NCBI GenBank assembly: GCA_937943045.1
Contig: CALEBN010000043.1
Location: 101,241-165,240, forward strand
Length of the DNA stretch: 64,000 nt
Origin: an uncultured Collinsella sp.
GTDB lineage: Bacteria; Actinomycetota; Coriobacteriia; Coriobacteriales; Coriobacteriaceae
Direction: 5' to 3'
Shown here: piece after piece, positions 26,423-34,253 of the stretch
Numbering within the stretch: position 1 is the first letter of the stretch
How the letters are laid out: every line of letters begins with the position of its first letter
Notes under the pieces: model-generated
Told to the model about the DNA's origin: nothing
The model's database searches: none
Seen by the model: only the letters and a program-made list of their open reading frames with translations
Program-made: the position numbers and the translations under genes

Positions 26423-27526
26423 CTAGATGCGAACCGGCATGACCAGGTACAGGTAGTTGATCTTGTCGTAGGACTTAAAGATACCCGCCTGCGAGTAGCT
26501 CTTGAGCTCCAGCGTGATCTCCTTCTCCTTGGACAAGGCATTGAGGCAGCCAAAGATGTAGTGGTAGTTAAAGGCGATGATGCCCGACTCGCCCTCGGCC
26601 TCGACATCGATCGTCTCCTGCGCCAGATCCTGGTCATTGGAGATGGAGGACAGGCCCATCTGGCCGTCCTCGACATCGATCTCGAACTTGACGGCGGGGT
26701 TCGCGCTCGCGATGACCGCCACGCGCTTGAGGGCGGCATTAAAAGCCGCCACGTCGATCTTGACGCTCGTCACGCACGAATCGGGGATGAGCTGCTTGTA
26801 GTTGGGGTACACGCCCTCGATACGGCGCGACACGTAGGTGGTGTTGCCGGCCTCAAAGACAACCTGGGTGTCGGTGGCGCCGATCATGATGGTCGCCTGG
26901 CTGGCCATAATGCTCAGGGCGTCGTTGAAGGCGTCGGCCGGAACGTTGAGCTCAAAGGACCCCTCGAGCGTCGAGGTCTCGACCTGGGTGTCGCATACGG
27001 CCAGGCGGAAGGAGTCGGTTGCCACCAGGCGCACGGTGTTGTTCTCGACCTTCATGTGTACGCCTCCCAGAATGGGGCGGGCCTTATCGGTCGAAGTGAC
27101 GCGCCATACGCGACCGACCATCTCGGACAGGATGTCGGTCGGGAGCTCCACCGCACTTTCGATGGCATAGGCGGGGAACTCGGGGAAATCGTTGGCGTCG
27201 AGCGTGTTGAGGCGGAAGGAACTCTTCTCGCATCCAATCAGCACCTGACGCTCCGAGAGCTCAAAGGTAACCGGAGCGTCGGGAAGGGTCTTCGTAATGT
27301 TCGAGAGCATCTTGCAGGGAATCACCATCTCGCCCTCTTCTTCGACATGCGCGGCAATGCGATGACGAATCGAGATGGTGTAGTTAGAGGTTTGGAATTC
27401 CAAGATGCCGTCCTGCGCCTTAACGAGCACGCCCGATAGGATGGGAAGGGTAGATGCCGAAGCGACGCCTTTCATAACGACGCCAATGGCTTGCGTGAGC
27501 GAGCTTTGGCTGACGGTAAACTTCAT
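26423..27526 (-). CDS. dnaN: DNA polymerase III beta subunit (sliding clamp)
   Basis: 367 residues: start MKFTVSQSSLTQAIGVVMK, first-domain segment ASTLPILSGVLVKAQDG, SSFRLNTLDANDFPEFP, and the C-terminal hydrophobic-pocket end YLYLVMPVRI. GAAAGG precedes the ATG. The gap to dnaA (27527-27764) holds the origin unwinding module. Confidence 0.97.
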   Translation of the reverse strand: MKFTVSQSSLTQAIGVVMKGVASASTLPILSGVLVKAQDGILEFQTSNYTISIRHRIAAHVEEEGEMVIPCKMLSNITKTLPDAPVTFELSERQVLIGCEKSSFRLNTLDANDFPEFPAYAIESAVELPTDILSEMVGRVWRVTSTDKARPILGGVHMKVENNTVRLVATDSFRLAVCDTQVETSTLEGSFELNVPADAFNDALSIMASQATIMIGATDTQVVFEAGNTTYVSRRIEGVYPNYKQLIPDSCVTSVKIDVAAFNAALKRVAVIASANPAVKFEIDVEDGQMGLSSISNDQDLAQETIDVEAEGESGIIAFNYHYIFGCLNALSKEKEITLELKSYSQAGIFKSYDKINYLYLVMPVRI

Positions 27527-27764
27527 CTTTTAATACCTTTCTATAGATATAAATATCTTAATAATAGTAATAGCACTGACGAAACTGTTGATTACTCCCA
27601 AAAGCGCTGGTCAACCCCAAAAAGAGAATCGACAGCAACCTGTGCGCAACCGACCGTGTTTTCCACGTTCAAAACCTGCGGAAAACTTTTCGTCGCCTTG
27701 GGGCGAGTTTTAGACACGTTATGCCCGGCGTTTCGACAAGTTTTCAACAGGTGTCTCTATTTCC
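27527..27764. other. oriC: oriC: unwinding region between dnaA and dnaN
   Basis: From dnaA toward dnaN (minus-strand direction) the gap holds DnaA-box-like 9-mers TTTTCAACA (27741-27749), TGCGGAAAA (27677-27685), TTTTCCACG (27659-27667) and TGTTGATTA (27586-27594). Then comes a short GC spacer, then five trinucleotides TAA-TAA-TAG-TAA-TAG (27559-27573, plus strand), then the AT-rich CTATAGATATAAATATC (27541-27557). This order of box, spacer, DnaA-trios and AT-rich tract is that of the B. subtilis basal unwinding system, on the same side of dnaA. Confidence 0.78.
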
Positions 27765-29471
27765 CTACGAGCGCAGTGTAATTTTATCTCGCAGCGATTT
27801 GAGATCCTCGGTTATGGTGCGGTCTTCCTGAATCATCTTCTGAACCTTTTTATAGCTCGTACTGACGGTTGAGTGGTTGCGGTTGCCAAACTCCGCGCCC
27901 ACCGCCGTAGTCGTCATCTCGCACATCTCGATGGCCAGATATATGGCGATATGGCGGGCTTTGGCTATGTTGGCGTTGCGGCGCGGGCCGATGAGCTCCT
28001 CGTGCGTCACGCCGTACTGCTCTTCAATGACAGACTGGACCGTCTGCACGTTGATCTTTTTGGCCGACGTATCGAAGTACTGGCTTGCGATGGCGTCGAT
28101 GTCGTCGAAACTGAGCTCGCTGCCCTCGCGTTCGCGGTCTCCTGCCTCGCCGGCGCAGCGTTCGCAGAAGCTCTCGAGTTCGCGGATGTTGGTTCCCGAG
28201 ACTTCTGCCATGTGCTTAAAGTGCTCGTCGGTCAGATGCCCACCATCGCCGCCATAGGCCGCCAGCAGCGAGTCGTCACCCGCCTCGGGTGCGGCGGCTA
28301 TCGTGTTCTCGTAGTAGCGCTGCAAGATCTTGTATTTCATCTCGTAGCTGGGCTCCGCCACCAAACAGAGCATACCGGCATTAAAACGGCTGGTAAGGCG
28401 CTCGTCCATGCTCAGGTCTTTGGGCGCACGGTCGGCTGCGATGACGACTTTTTTGTTGTTGCGGATAAACTCGTCCATGAGCTGGAAGAAGTAGTCCACG
28501 CTCGCGCGCTTGCCGATGATGTTTTGAATGTCGTCGATGATGAGCACGTCCACGTCGTGGTATGCCTGCATGATGGGGGCGTTGCTCTTCTTTTGGCGGT
28601 CGAACTCCGTCATCAGGTCATCGAGGTACGCCTGTGAGTTGGCGTACTTTACCTTGATCTCGGGCGACTTTTCGGCGAGCTCGTTTTTGATGGCGAGCAG
28701 CAGATGGGTCTTGCCCAGCCCCGATTTGCCATAGATGAACAGGGATGTGCATGTGCCGCGTTCGTCCGCGAGCGCGGCAAACTTGAGGGCTGAGCGATAG
28801 GCATGGCTGTTTTCGGGGCCGTAGACAAAGTTTTCGAAGGTGAATTTCGAGTTGGCCGCGAGCGGCGCGCCGTCGGTGTTCTGCTCGATCGGTGCCGCAG
28901 CTGCGGGGACGCTCATGGGCGATGTGGAGGCTGGTTTTGCACTCTTTGCAGGCGCCTCGCCTTTCATCTGGTTCATCATGCGGCGGAAATCGTCGGCCGA
29001 AAGCGTGTTTTTGATTGCGATGCCCGAATCCTCGCCCGGTGTTGCGTCGTGCGCGATAGGCATGTGCGTGGCAGCGGACATGGGGGTCGCCGGCGTCGAG
29101 ACGGTGGGCATGGTTTCACGGGAAACATCGCCGATTTGATGCTCGGGAGCCGACACTGTGGTGGTAGCTGGCGCCGCCGGGGGAACGACGGGTGCCGCGG
29201 GTGCGGCGTTATCTGCCGCGGAGCCCTGTGGTGCCACGATGTTGAGCGCAATCGGTGCAAAGGCGATCTCTTCCAGGTACGCCTCGATGGTCGGCTGATG
29301 CTTTTTGAGCTGAGCGATGGCAAATCGTGAGGGGGCCTCAATCGTCAAGGTGTCCTCGGTCAGGCTCACAGCACGCGATTGCCCCAGCATGTTGATGAGG
29401 CGCGCATCTTGGCCGTCGCGCTGACAAAAGGCGATGGCATCCCCCAGGATGATGCTTGCTTCCTCGTCCAC
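27765..29471 (-). CDS. dnaA: Chromosomal replication initiator DnaA
   Basis: 568 residues, longer than usual because of a Pro/Ala-rich domain II (about residues 80-215). The AAA+ core has Walker A GKSGLGKTHLL, Walker B VLIIDDIQNI, sensor/arginine-finger region DERLTSRFNAGM. Domain IV reads ARHIAIYLAIEMCEMTTTAV with GAEFGNRNHSTV, where most DnaA proteins have GGRDHTTV: two changes in the base-contacting motif. Domain I is divergent. Start GTG at 29471 with GGGAG upstream; the GHKL protein gene ends 15 bases before it, so dnaA is the second gene of its transcript. Confidence 0.96.
   Translation of the reverse strand: MDEEASIILGDAIAFCQRDGQDARLINMLGQSRAVSLTEDTLTIEAPSRFAIAQLKKHQPTIEAYLEEIAFAPIALNIVAPQGSAADNAAPAAPVVPPAAPATTTVSAPEHQIGDVSRETMPTVSTPATPMSAATHMPIAHDATPGEDSGIAIKNTLSADDFRRMMNQMKGEAPAKSAKPASTSPMSVPAAAAPIEQNTDGAPLAANSKFTFENFVYGPENSHAYRSALKFAALADERGTCTSLFIYGKSGLGKTHLLLAIKNELAEKSPEIKVKYANSQAYLDDLMTEFDRQKKSNAPIMQAYHDVDVLIIDDIQNIIGKRASVDYFFQLMDEFIRNNKKVVIAADRAPKDLSMDERLTSRFNAGMLCLVAEPSYEMKYKILQRYYENTIAAAPEAGDDSLLAAYGGDGGHLTDEHFKHMAEVSGTNIRELESFCERCAGEAGDREREGSELSFDDIDAIASQYFDTSAKKINVQTVQSVIEEQYGVTHEELIGPRRNANIAKARHIAIYLAIEMCEMTTTAVGAEFGNRNHSTVSTSYKKVQKMIQEDRTITEDLKSLRDKITLRS
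29112..29127. promoter_or_regulatory. parS-like site inside dnaA (14 of 16)
   Basis: GGTTTCACGGGAAACA differs from TGTTTCACGTGAAACA at two positions; it encodes VSRET in domain II. It could be a weak ParB site. Confidence 0.45.
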
Positions 29472-29486
29472 TGTCTCTCCCGTTCC

Positions 29487-30815
29487 TTAAGCTTGGGCCC
29501 GCACGCGAGCGCTTCCGATTTCGGTCAGATGGTATTTCTGCCCATGTTTGACTATCAAGCCCGTCTGCGCCAAATCGTTGAGCGTGCGCGACCAGGTGGG
29601 TGCAGAGTTTCCAAACGCCCGCGCCAAGTCCGTCGCGCCGCACTCTTGATGTTGGGCCAGATACCCTAATGCAGCGTTGCCGCGTTCGCTTATAAACACG
29701 TCCGACTGCGGTTGTGCGTATTGATTCGCCGCATTAGGATACATCATTTGAGCTGCTGGTTGTTGAGAACTCTGCATGGGCGGCATCTGCTGTTGAAAAC
29801 TTTGCGGCCACTGTTGGTAAGGCTGCGGCGGCATCTGCTGAGTCCAGGGGTTGAGGTTTCCCTGTGGCATCTGCTGATACGGCTGCTGGTACGGCTGAGG
29901 ATACTGCTGTGGATACGGCTGGGCATATCCCTGCTGCGGCATATATTGGGGAGGATACCCTTGTGGGTACGGTTGGTAGCCCATTTGCGCGACGTTTGGC
30001 ATGGCCGCCGTCTGCTGCACGGCGCCTGTGTCCGGATCTGCCGAGCCTATCCCCTCCGGCATGTTTTGCACTGGGTTGCCCAGCGGTGTCTGGGGGTCTT
30101 GCATGGGAAAACTTCCAGGCTGCTGCATCTGCTGCGCCACGGGCTGCTGTGCAAACGTGCTGGATAGGGGATACGCCGGCTGCTCCGTCTCGGGGCGCAC
30201 GGCGGCCCCTCGCCCTCCGGCGCGCTCGATTTCCTGTACGCGCTTGGGATTCAGGCTTACCGTGACCACGGTGCCGTTGCCCATGTTGTCCTCGATGGAT
30301 ACAGCGCCGCCGGCGTTTTCCAGGTACTCCTGCACCATGGGAAACCCGGCTCCGGTTCCGCGGATGTATCGTTTCATGTTGCTGTTTGCGCTGGTAACGC
30401 CAAAGTCGAACGCGCGCTCCTTGTCGTCGATCCCCGGTCCCTGGTCTGCGAATCGGATGGTGTCGCCGCCGTCTAGGATCGAGATGATGGGCTCTGCAAA
30501 GTGGGCGTGGATAAAGTTTTCGACAATCTCGCGGATAACCATGAGCGAGATGTGCCCGCCCTGTTCTTTCATGCACTGGTAGACGGTGTTGGTTGTCTCT
30601 TCCAGATAGGTGCGCACGTCCTTAGGTTCGATGACGATGACGCGCGGCGTCGACAGCATGTCGTCATAGACCGCGATGCGTGCGGCATACATGGCAGCCT
30701 GCGTTTTCGCAGCGGCCTGCTCTTCCTCGCCACGCTTTTCGCGCACGCCGGTGATGTGCTCGTTGTCGGGTGCCGGGTCTCCGGAATCGACCATGGTGTA
30801 AAAGTCGTCAGACAT
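29487..30815 (-). CDS. GHKL ATPase with Q/P-rich linker and winged helix, in front of dnaA
   Basis: 442 residues. Residues about 70-200 form a complete GHKL ATP-binding site without a histidine phosphoacceptor domain: N box REIVENFIHAHF, G1 FADQGPGID, G2 RGTGAGFPMV, G3 GNGTVVTVSL. Residues about 220-370 are a low-complexity Gln/Pro/Tyr/Met linker (PYPQQYPQPYQQPYQQ). The end is a MarR-like winged helix (GYLAQHQECGATDLARAFGN, LAQTGLIVKHGQKYHLTEIG). It is the first gene of the dnaA transcript and lies beside the second DnaA-box cluster. Closest analogies are anti-sigma kinases (SpoIIAB/RsbW) and sensor kinase catalytic domains. Function unknown; a DNA-binding, ATP-dependent regulator of initiation is my inference. 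Confidence 0.85.
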   Translation of the reverse strand: MSDDFYTMVDSGDPAPDNEHITGVREKRGEEEQAAAKTQAAMYAARIAVYDDMLSTPRVIVIEPKDVRTYLEETTNTVYQCMKEQGGHISLMVIREIVENFIHAHFAEPIISILDGGDTIRFADQGPGIDDKERAFDFGVTSANSNMKRYIRGTGAGFPMVQEYLENAGGAVSIEDNMGNGTVVTVSLNPKRVQEIERAGGRGAAVRPETEQPAYPLSSTFAQQPVAQQMQQPGSFPMQDPQTPLGNPVQNMPEGIGSADPDTGAVQQTAAMPNVAQMGYQPYPQGYPPQYMPQQGYAQPYPQQYPQPYQQPYQQMPQGNLNPWTQQMPPQPYQQWPQSFQQQMPPMQSSQQPAAQMMYPNAANQYAQPQSDVFISERGNAALGYLAQHQECGATDLARAFGNSAPTWSRTLNDLAQTGLIVKHGQKYHLTEIGSARVRAQA

Positions 30816-30888
30816 GCCGCTCGCAATCTTTCAAAAGGTTTCGAACAAATAGTAGCTCACCGTGCAATGTTTCTCATCTTTCGACAAC

Positions 30889-30982
30889 TTTTCAAAACCT
30901 GTTGAAAACTCTGGAAAACAGGCGAAAAGTTCTCAACATTGCCAACATGACCTGTAGAAAACTCGATGAAATATCGTGAAAA
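30889..30982. other. Second DnaA-box-like cluster upstream of the dnaA transcript
   Basis: Within the 345-base divergent gap (30816-31160) are TGTTGAAAA (30900-30908), TCTGGAAAA (30910-30918), TTCTCAACA (30930-30938), TGTAGAAAA (30953-30961) and TCGTGAAAA (30974-30982), all variants of TGTGGAAAA. The gene strand switch occurs here. Together with the dnaA-dnaN gap this would make a bipartite origin, or it autoregulates the dnaA transcript. Confidence 0.6.
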
Positions 30983-31058
30983 GTTGTAATGCGGCGCAAA
31001 TTTCGGTTGAGCTTATGGGGGAACCGTGTGAACTACGCAACCTTTTACCTTTGATTTC

Positions 31059-31088
31059 TTGACATTTGAACATTGATTTCCCTACAAT
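31059..31088 (+). promoter_or_regulatory. rpmH promoter
   Basis: Perfect -35 TTGACA (31059-31064), -10 TACAAT (31083-31088), spacer 18 bp; the strongest promoter match I see in the window. It should drive rpmH-rnpA-yidD-yidC. Confidence 0.8.
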
Positions 31089-31160
31089 CTTCAAGCTCAC
31101 GTGTCTATATCTGCGTCCGCGCTCCCGCGGACACTCGAAATGCAGCAGGAGGAACTTAAG

Positions 31161-31295
31161 ATGAAGCGTACGTATCAGCCTAATAAGCGTAAGCGTGCCA
31201 AGACCCATGGCTTCCGTGCCCGTATGGCCACCAAGGGTGGTCGTGCCGTGCTCGCCCGTCGCCGCGCCAAGGGCCGCAAGCGTCTCACTGTCTAG
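31161..31295 (+). CDS. rpmH: Large-subunit ribosomal protein bL34
   Basis: 44 residues: MKRTYQPNKRKRAKTHGFRA then RMATKGGRAVLARRRAKGRK. AGGAGGAA precedes the ATG at 31161. First plus-strand gene after the origin. Confidence 0.98.
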   Translation: MKRTYQPNKRKRAKTHGFRARMATKGGRAVLARRRAKGRKRLTV

Positions 31296-31315
31296 CAGCG
31301 ATACACACATCTCGC

Positions 31316-31654
31316 ATGAAGACTATTAAGTCTCGGCAAGATTTCGAGCATGTGTTCAGTCAGGGGCGTCGTTTCAATCACCCTCTGATTCGAATGACCA
31401 TATGTGAATCGGTTGGCGAAGGCGACTCCGGAAGGGTCGCCTTCGTTGGTGCTAAACGGCTCGGTTGCGCAGTCGTGCGCAACCGTTCTAAGCGTGTGAT
31501 GCGCGAGGCCGCCCGCAGCTGCGGATTTCCCGTTGCGGGTTATGACATCATCTTGTTCGCTACTCCCAAGACGAGGATCTCTTCGCCTCAGGAGATGGAC
31601 AAGGCATTGCGTTCGCTTATGAAACGCGCCGGCGTTGCCGGGGAGGAGCGATGA
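31316..31654 (+). CDS. rnpA: Ribonuclease P protein component
   Basis: 112 residues. Binds the RNase P RNA and pre-tRNA leader for 5' maturation. Conserved start IKSRQDFEHVFSQGRRFNHP and RNR motif VVRNRSKRVMREA. It follows rpmH by 20 bases. Confidence 0.96.
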   Translation: MKTIKSRQDFEHVFSQGRRFNHPLIRMTICESVGEGDSGRVAFVGAKRLGCAVVRNRSKRVMREAARSCGFPVAGYDIILFATPKTRISSPQEMDKALRSLMKRAGVAGEER

Positions 31655-31875
31655 GCAATCACGTTTTGCGACGTGTTGCCATCGCTCCTATTCGCATATA
31701 TCAACAGGTTATTTCGCCCTTATTGCCTGACGCCTGCATTTATTACCCAACGTGCTCGCAATACGCCGTCCAGGCGATTGAGAAGTACGGTGTTTTGAGA
31801 GGCTGCTGGCTTGCCGTGAGGCGCATCGCTCGCTGCAATCCCCTGCACGTCGGCGGTTATGACCCTGTGCCCTAG
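31651..31875 (+). CDS. yidD: Membrane protein insertion efficiency factor YidD
   Basis: 74 residues; overlaps rnpA by four bases (ATGA). Typical IAPIRIYQQVISPLLPDACI, YYPTCSQYAVQAIEKYGVLR and RIARCNPLHVGGYDPVP with the three conserved Cys. Confidence 0.96.
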   Translation: MSNHVLRRVAIAPIRIYQQVISPLLPDACIYYPTCSQYAVQAIEKYGVLRGCWLAVRRIARCNPLHVGGYDPVP

Positions 31876-31904
31876 CGGGCACTCGCTATCGGAGGAAAAC
31901 TTAC

Positions 31905-32675
31905 ATGTGGGATTGGATCGTTAACATCCTTTTCGAGCTGCTCAAGCTCATCCAGACCTTTGCGGTCGACTGGGGCCTGTCCATCATCATCCTGGTGGTC
32001 ATCATCCGTCTGCTGCTGACGCCGCTCATGCTCAAGTCGACAAAGTCGACGGCGCGCATGCAGGTGCTGCAGCCCAAGATGCTCGAGATCCAGGAGCGCT
32101 ACGCTGACGATCCCCAGCGTCAGGCCGAGGAGATGCAGAAGTTCTACAGCGAGAACAAGTTCAACCCCATGGCTGGTTGTCTGCCGCTGTTGATCCAGAT
32201 GCCTGTCCTGTTCGCCCTGTTTACGCTGCTGCGTAACCTGCCGCAGTACTTTAGCGACGGCACGTTCTCGTTCTTCAACATCCTGCCTGACCTTACCACC
32301 ACGCCGAGCGCTTCTTTTGCCGATGGCTTTATGGTTGCGCTGCCTGCACTGGTTTGCCTGATTCTGTTCGCTGTCTTGACCCTGATTCCGCAGCTGTATA
32401 TGTCTCGCAATCAGACCGGTCAGCAGGCCCAGAGCATGCGCATGATGGCCGTCGTCATGACCGTCATGATGCTTTGGATGGGCTGGAGCCTGCCCGTCGG
32501 CGTTCTGCTGTACTACGATGTGTCTTCTGCCTGGCAGGTTATCCAGCAGATCTTCGTGACGCAGAAGGTTATCGACAAGGCTAAGGCCGATGAGGAGGAG
32601 CGCCTCAAGAACGCTCCGCTGCAGGTCGAGGTTACCCGTCGCGAGAAGAAGCCGCGTCCGCACAAGAAGAAGTAG
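31905..32675 (+). CDS. yidC: Membrane protein insertase YidC/Oxa1
   Basis: 256 residues, five membrane helices, short Gram-positive type without the large outer domain. The first core helix carries the conserved groove Arg (IIILVVIIRLLLTPLMLKST); MAGCLPLLIQMPVLFALFTL follows. The tail is Lys/Arg-rich (RREKKPRPHKKK), as needed for ribosome contact. GGAGG precedes the ATG. Confidence 0.95.
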   Translation: MWDWIVNILFELLKLIQTFAVDWGLSIIILVVIIRLLLTPLMLKSTKSTARMQVLQPKMLEIQERYADDPQRQAEEMQKFYSENKFNPMAGCLPLLIQMPVLFALFTLLRNLPQYFSDGTFSFFNILPDLTTTPSASFADGFMVALPALVCLILFAVLTLIPQLYMSRNQTGQQAQSMRMMAVVMTVMMLWMGWSLPVGVLLYYDVSSAWQVIQQIFVTQKVIDKAKADEEERLKNAPLQVEVTRREKKPRPHKKK

Positions 32676-32719
32676 TGGGATAGTATTCTTATTTAGGTAC
32701 CTAACTTTTGGAGTTCGTT

Positions 32720-33289
32720 ATGTCTGAAGAGATCGTCGAGGATATGCTTGAGGAGGTTGCCCCGCGGGTCGCGGGCGATTATCCCGAGATTGCACAGCGT
32801 TACAAGGCTGGTGAAGAGCTGACCGATGAGGAGCTCGACACCATTGCCGATGTGGCTATTTCCATTCTGCGTTCCATCCTTTCGCACTTCGATGCGGCGA
32901 ACTCACCCATCGATGAGTATGAGGGTGACGAGGGCGAGTTGATCCTGGACGTAACTGCTCCTGATCTTGCTGTTCTCATTGGCCGTCATGGACGTACCCT
33001 CGATGCTCTTCAAGTTATGTTCTCCCTGTTGGTGAGTCGCAAGCTTGGCTTTAGGTATCCGGTCGTCGTCGACGTCGAAGGTTATAAGAGCCGTCGACAG
33101 GACAAGGTTGCTTCTATGGCCCAGTCCGCTGCCGAGCGCGCTATTCGCACTCATAAAAGTGTTTCCTTGCCGCCCATGAATGCCTACGAACGTCGACTGG
33201 TTCATATTGCCCTTCGTGGTAACGATGCTGTCGACACGCATTCTGAGGGCTCTGACCCCGATCGCCATGTTGTGATTGTTGCTCGATAA
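32720..33289 (+). CDS. khpB: Jag/KhpB-type KH-R3H RNA-binding protein
   Basis: About 189 residues from the ATG at 32720 (GGAG six bases upstream). Contains a KH domain (VTAPDLAVLIGRHGRTLDAL with GRHG loop) and an R3H domain (MNAYERRLVHIALRG). The Jag_N domain of Bacillus proteins is missing and replaced by an acidic helical start. It binds RNA and affects cell division in relatives. Next to yidC as in most Gram-positives. Confidence 0.9.
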   Translation: MSEEIVEDMLEEVAPRVAGDYPEIAQRYKAGEELTDEELDTIADVAISILRSILSHFDAANSPIDEYEGDEGELILDVTAPDLAVLIGRHGRTLDALQVMFSLLVSRKLGFRYPVVVDVEGYKSRRQDKVASMAQSAAERAIRTHKSVSLPPMNAYERRLVHIALRGNDAVDTHSEGSDPDRHVVIVAR

Positions 33290-33307
33290 TCTTCTCGAGT
33301 CTATGCT

Positions 33308-33339
33308 AAGGGGACGTGGTTTCCACGTCCCCTTTTTTT
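33308..33339 (+). terminator. Terminator after khpB
   Basis: AAGGGGACGTGG-TTT-CCACGTCCCCTT stem followed by a run of seven T. Confidence 0.92.
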
Positions 33340-33384
33340 GTCAAAAGTTCTCGATACACTGATTTTTGTCAGAAAGGAGTCGTC

Positions 33385-34122
33385 TTGTTTGTTTTAACTG
33401 ATGAGCAGGCAAGCCAAATGCTGGGCCGTCTTATTTCGTATCGCAAAGACTATTCTTTGAAGGTCTCCGACGAGAGCCTTCGTGTCTGTATCAAGCATCT
33501 TGATCTTGTTCTGGAGGCCAATAAGACTACTAATCTAACGCGCATCCTGAATGTTGATGATGCAGCCGTCCTTCATATTCTGGACTCACTTGTTTTACTG
33601 CCCTATATTGATAAAGCTCCTGAAGGTGCTTTGCTTGATATGGGTACCGGTGCTGGATTTCCAGGTATTCCGTTGACTATTGCAAGTGGGCGAAAGGCTA
33701 CCTATATCGATTCCGTTGGCAAGAAAGTAGATGCTGTTAACTCCTTTGTTAGTGCGCTTAGACTCAAGCATGCTTATGCCGTTCACGATCGTCTTGAGGA
33801 ATATGCTCGATCCCATAAGAAGCAATTTGCAGTTGTGACCGCCCGTGCGCTCGCACCATTACCGGTTCTCGTTGAATATGCTTCTCCTTTTCTAAAAGAT
33901 GGTGGTCTCTTTGTTATTACGAAGGGGAATCCATCTGATGAAGAGTTTCAATCTGGTATTGCTGCTGCAAAGATATGCGGCTTTACCACGCTTATGACGG
34001 ACGACCTTGATTTGCCGAATGGTCTGGGTCACCGTGAATTTATTATCCTTAAAAAGACTCGTCAGGCATCTGTTTCCCTTCCGCGTGCTAATGGCATGGC
34101 AAAAAAGAATCCGCTTGCCTAG
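33385..34122 (+). CDS. rsmG: 16S rRNA (guanine-527-N7) methyltransferase
   Basis: About 245 residues. SAM-binding motif LLDMGTGAGFPGIPL, followed by DRLEEYARSHKKQFAVVTAR and ALAPLPVLVEYASPFLKDGG. The TTG at 33385 with AAAGGAG just upstream is the likely start; an ATG at 33418 is possible. Codon use here and through parB is clearly more AT-rich than in the flanking genes. Confidence 0.94.
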   Translation: MFVLTDEQASQMLGRLISYRKDYSLKVSDESLRVCIKHLDLVLEANKTTNLTRILNVDDAAVLHILDSLVLLPYIDKAPEGALLDMGTGAGFPGIPLTIASGRKATYIDSVGKKVDAVNSFVSALRLKHAYAVHDRLEEYARSHKKQFAVVTARALAPLPVLVEYASPFLKDGGLFVITKGNPSDEEFQSGIAAAKICGFTTLMTDDLDLPNGLGHREFIILKKTRQASVSLPRANGMAKKNPLA

Positions 34123-34123
34123 A

Positions 34124-34139
34124 TGTTTCACGTGAAACA
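34124..34139. promoter_or_regulatory. parS site 1
   Basis: TGTTTCACGTGAAACA, a perfect 16-bp palindrome and exact match to the bacterial parS consensus. It lies immediately after the rsmG stop. Confidence 0.95.
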
Positions 34140-34161
34140 TAATGGATAGTGTCGATTGTTA

Positions 34162-34177
34162 TGTTTCACGTGAAACA
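34162..34177. promoter_or_regulatory. parS site 2
   Basis: Exact TGTTTCACGTGAAACA, 38 bp from site 1 centre to centre. The wider palindrome GTTATG...CATAAC extends it. Confidence 0.95.
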
Positions 34178-34199
34178 TAACATCGATGTCGAATCGGAT

Positions 34200-34215
34200 T
34201 GTTTCACGTGAAACA
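34200..34215. promoter_or_regulatory. parS site 3
   Basis: Exact TGTTTCACGTGAAACA, again 38 bp from site 2. It lies between rsmG and parA and probably overlaps the parAB promoter, so ParB binding could also repress parAB. Confidence 0.95.
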
Positions 34216-34253
34216 TCCTCCATTCAACAGCTTTAAATACACCAGGAGGGACC

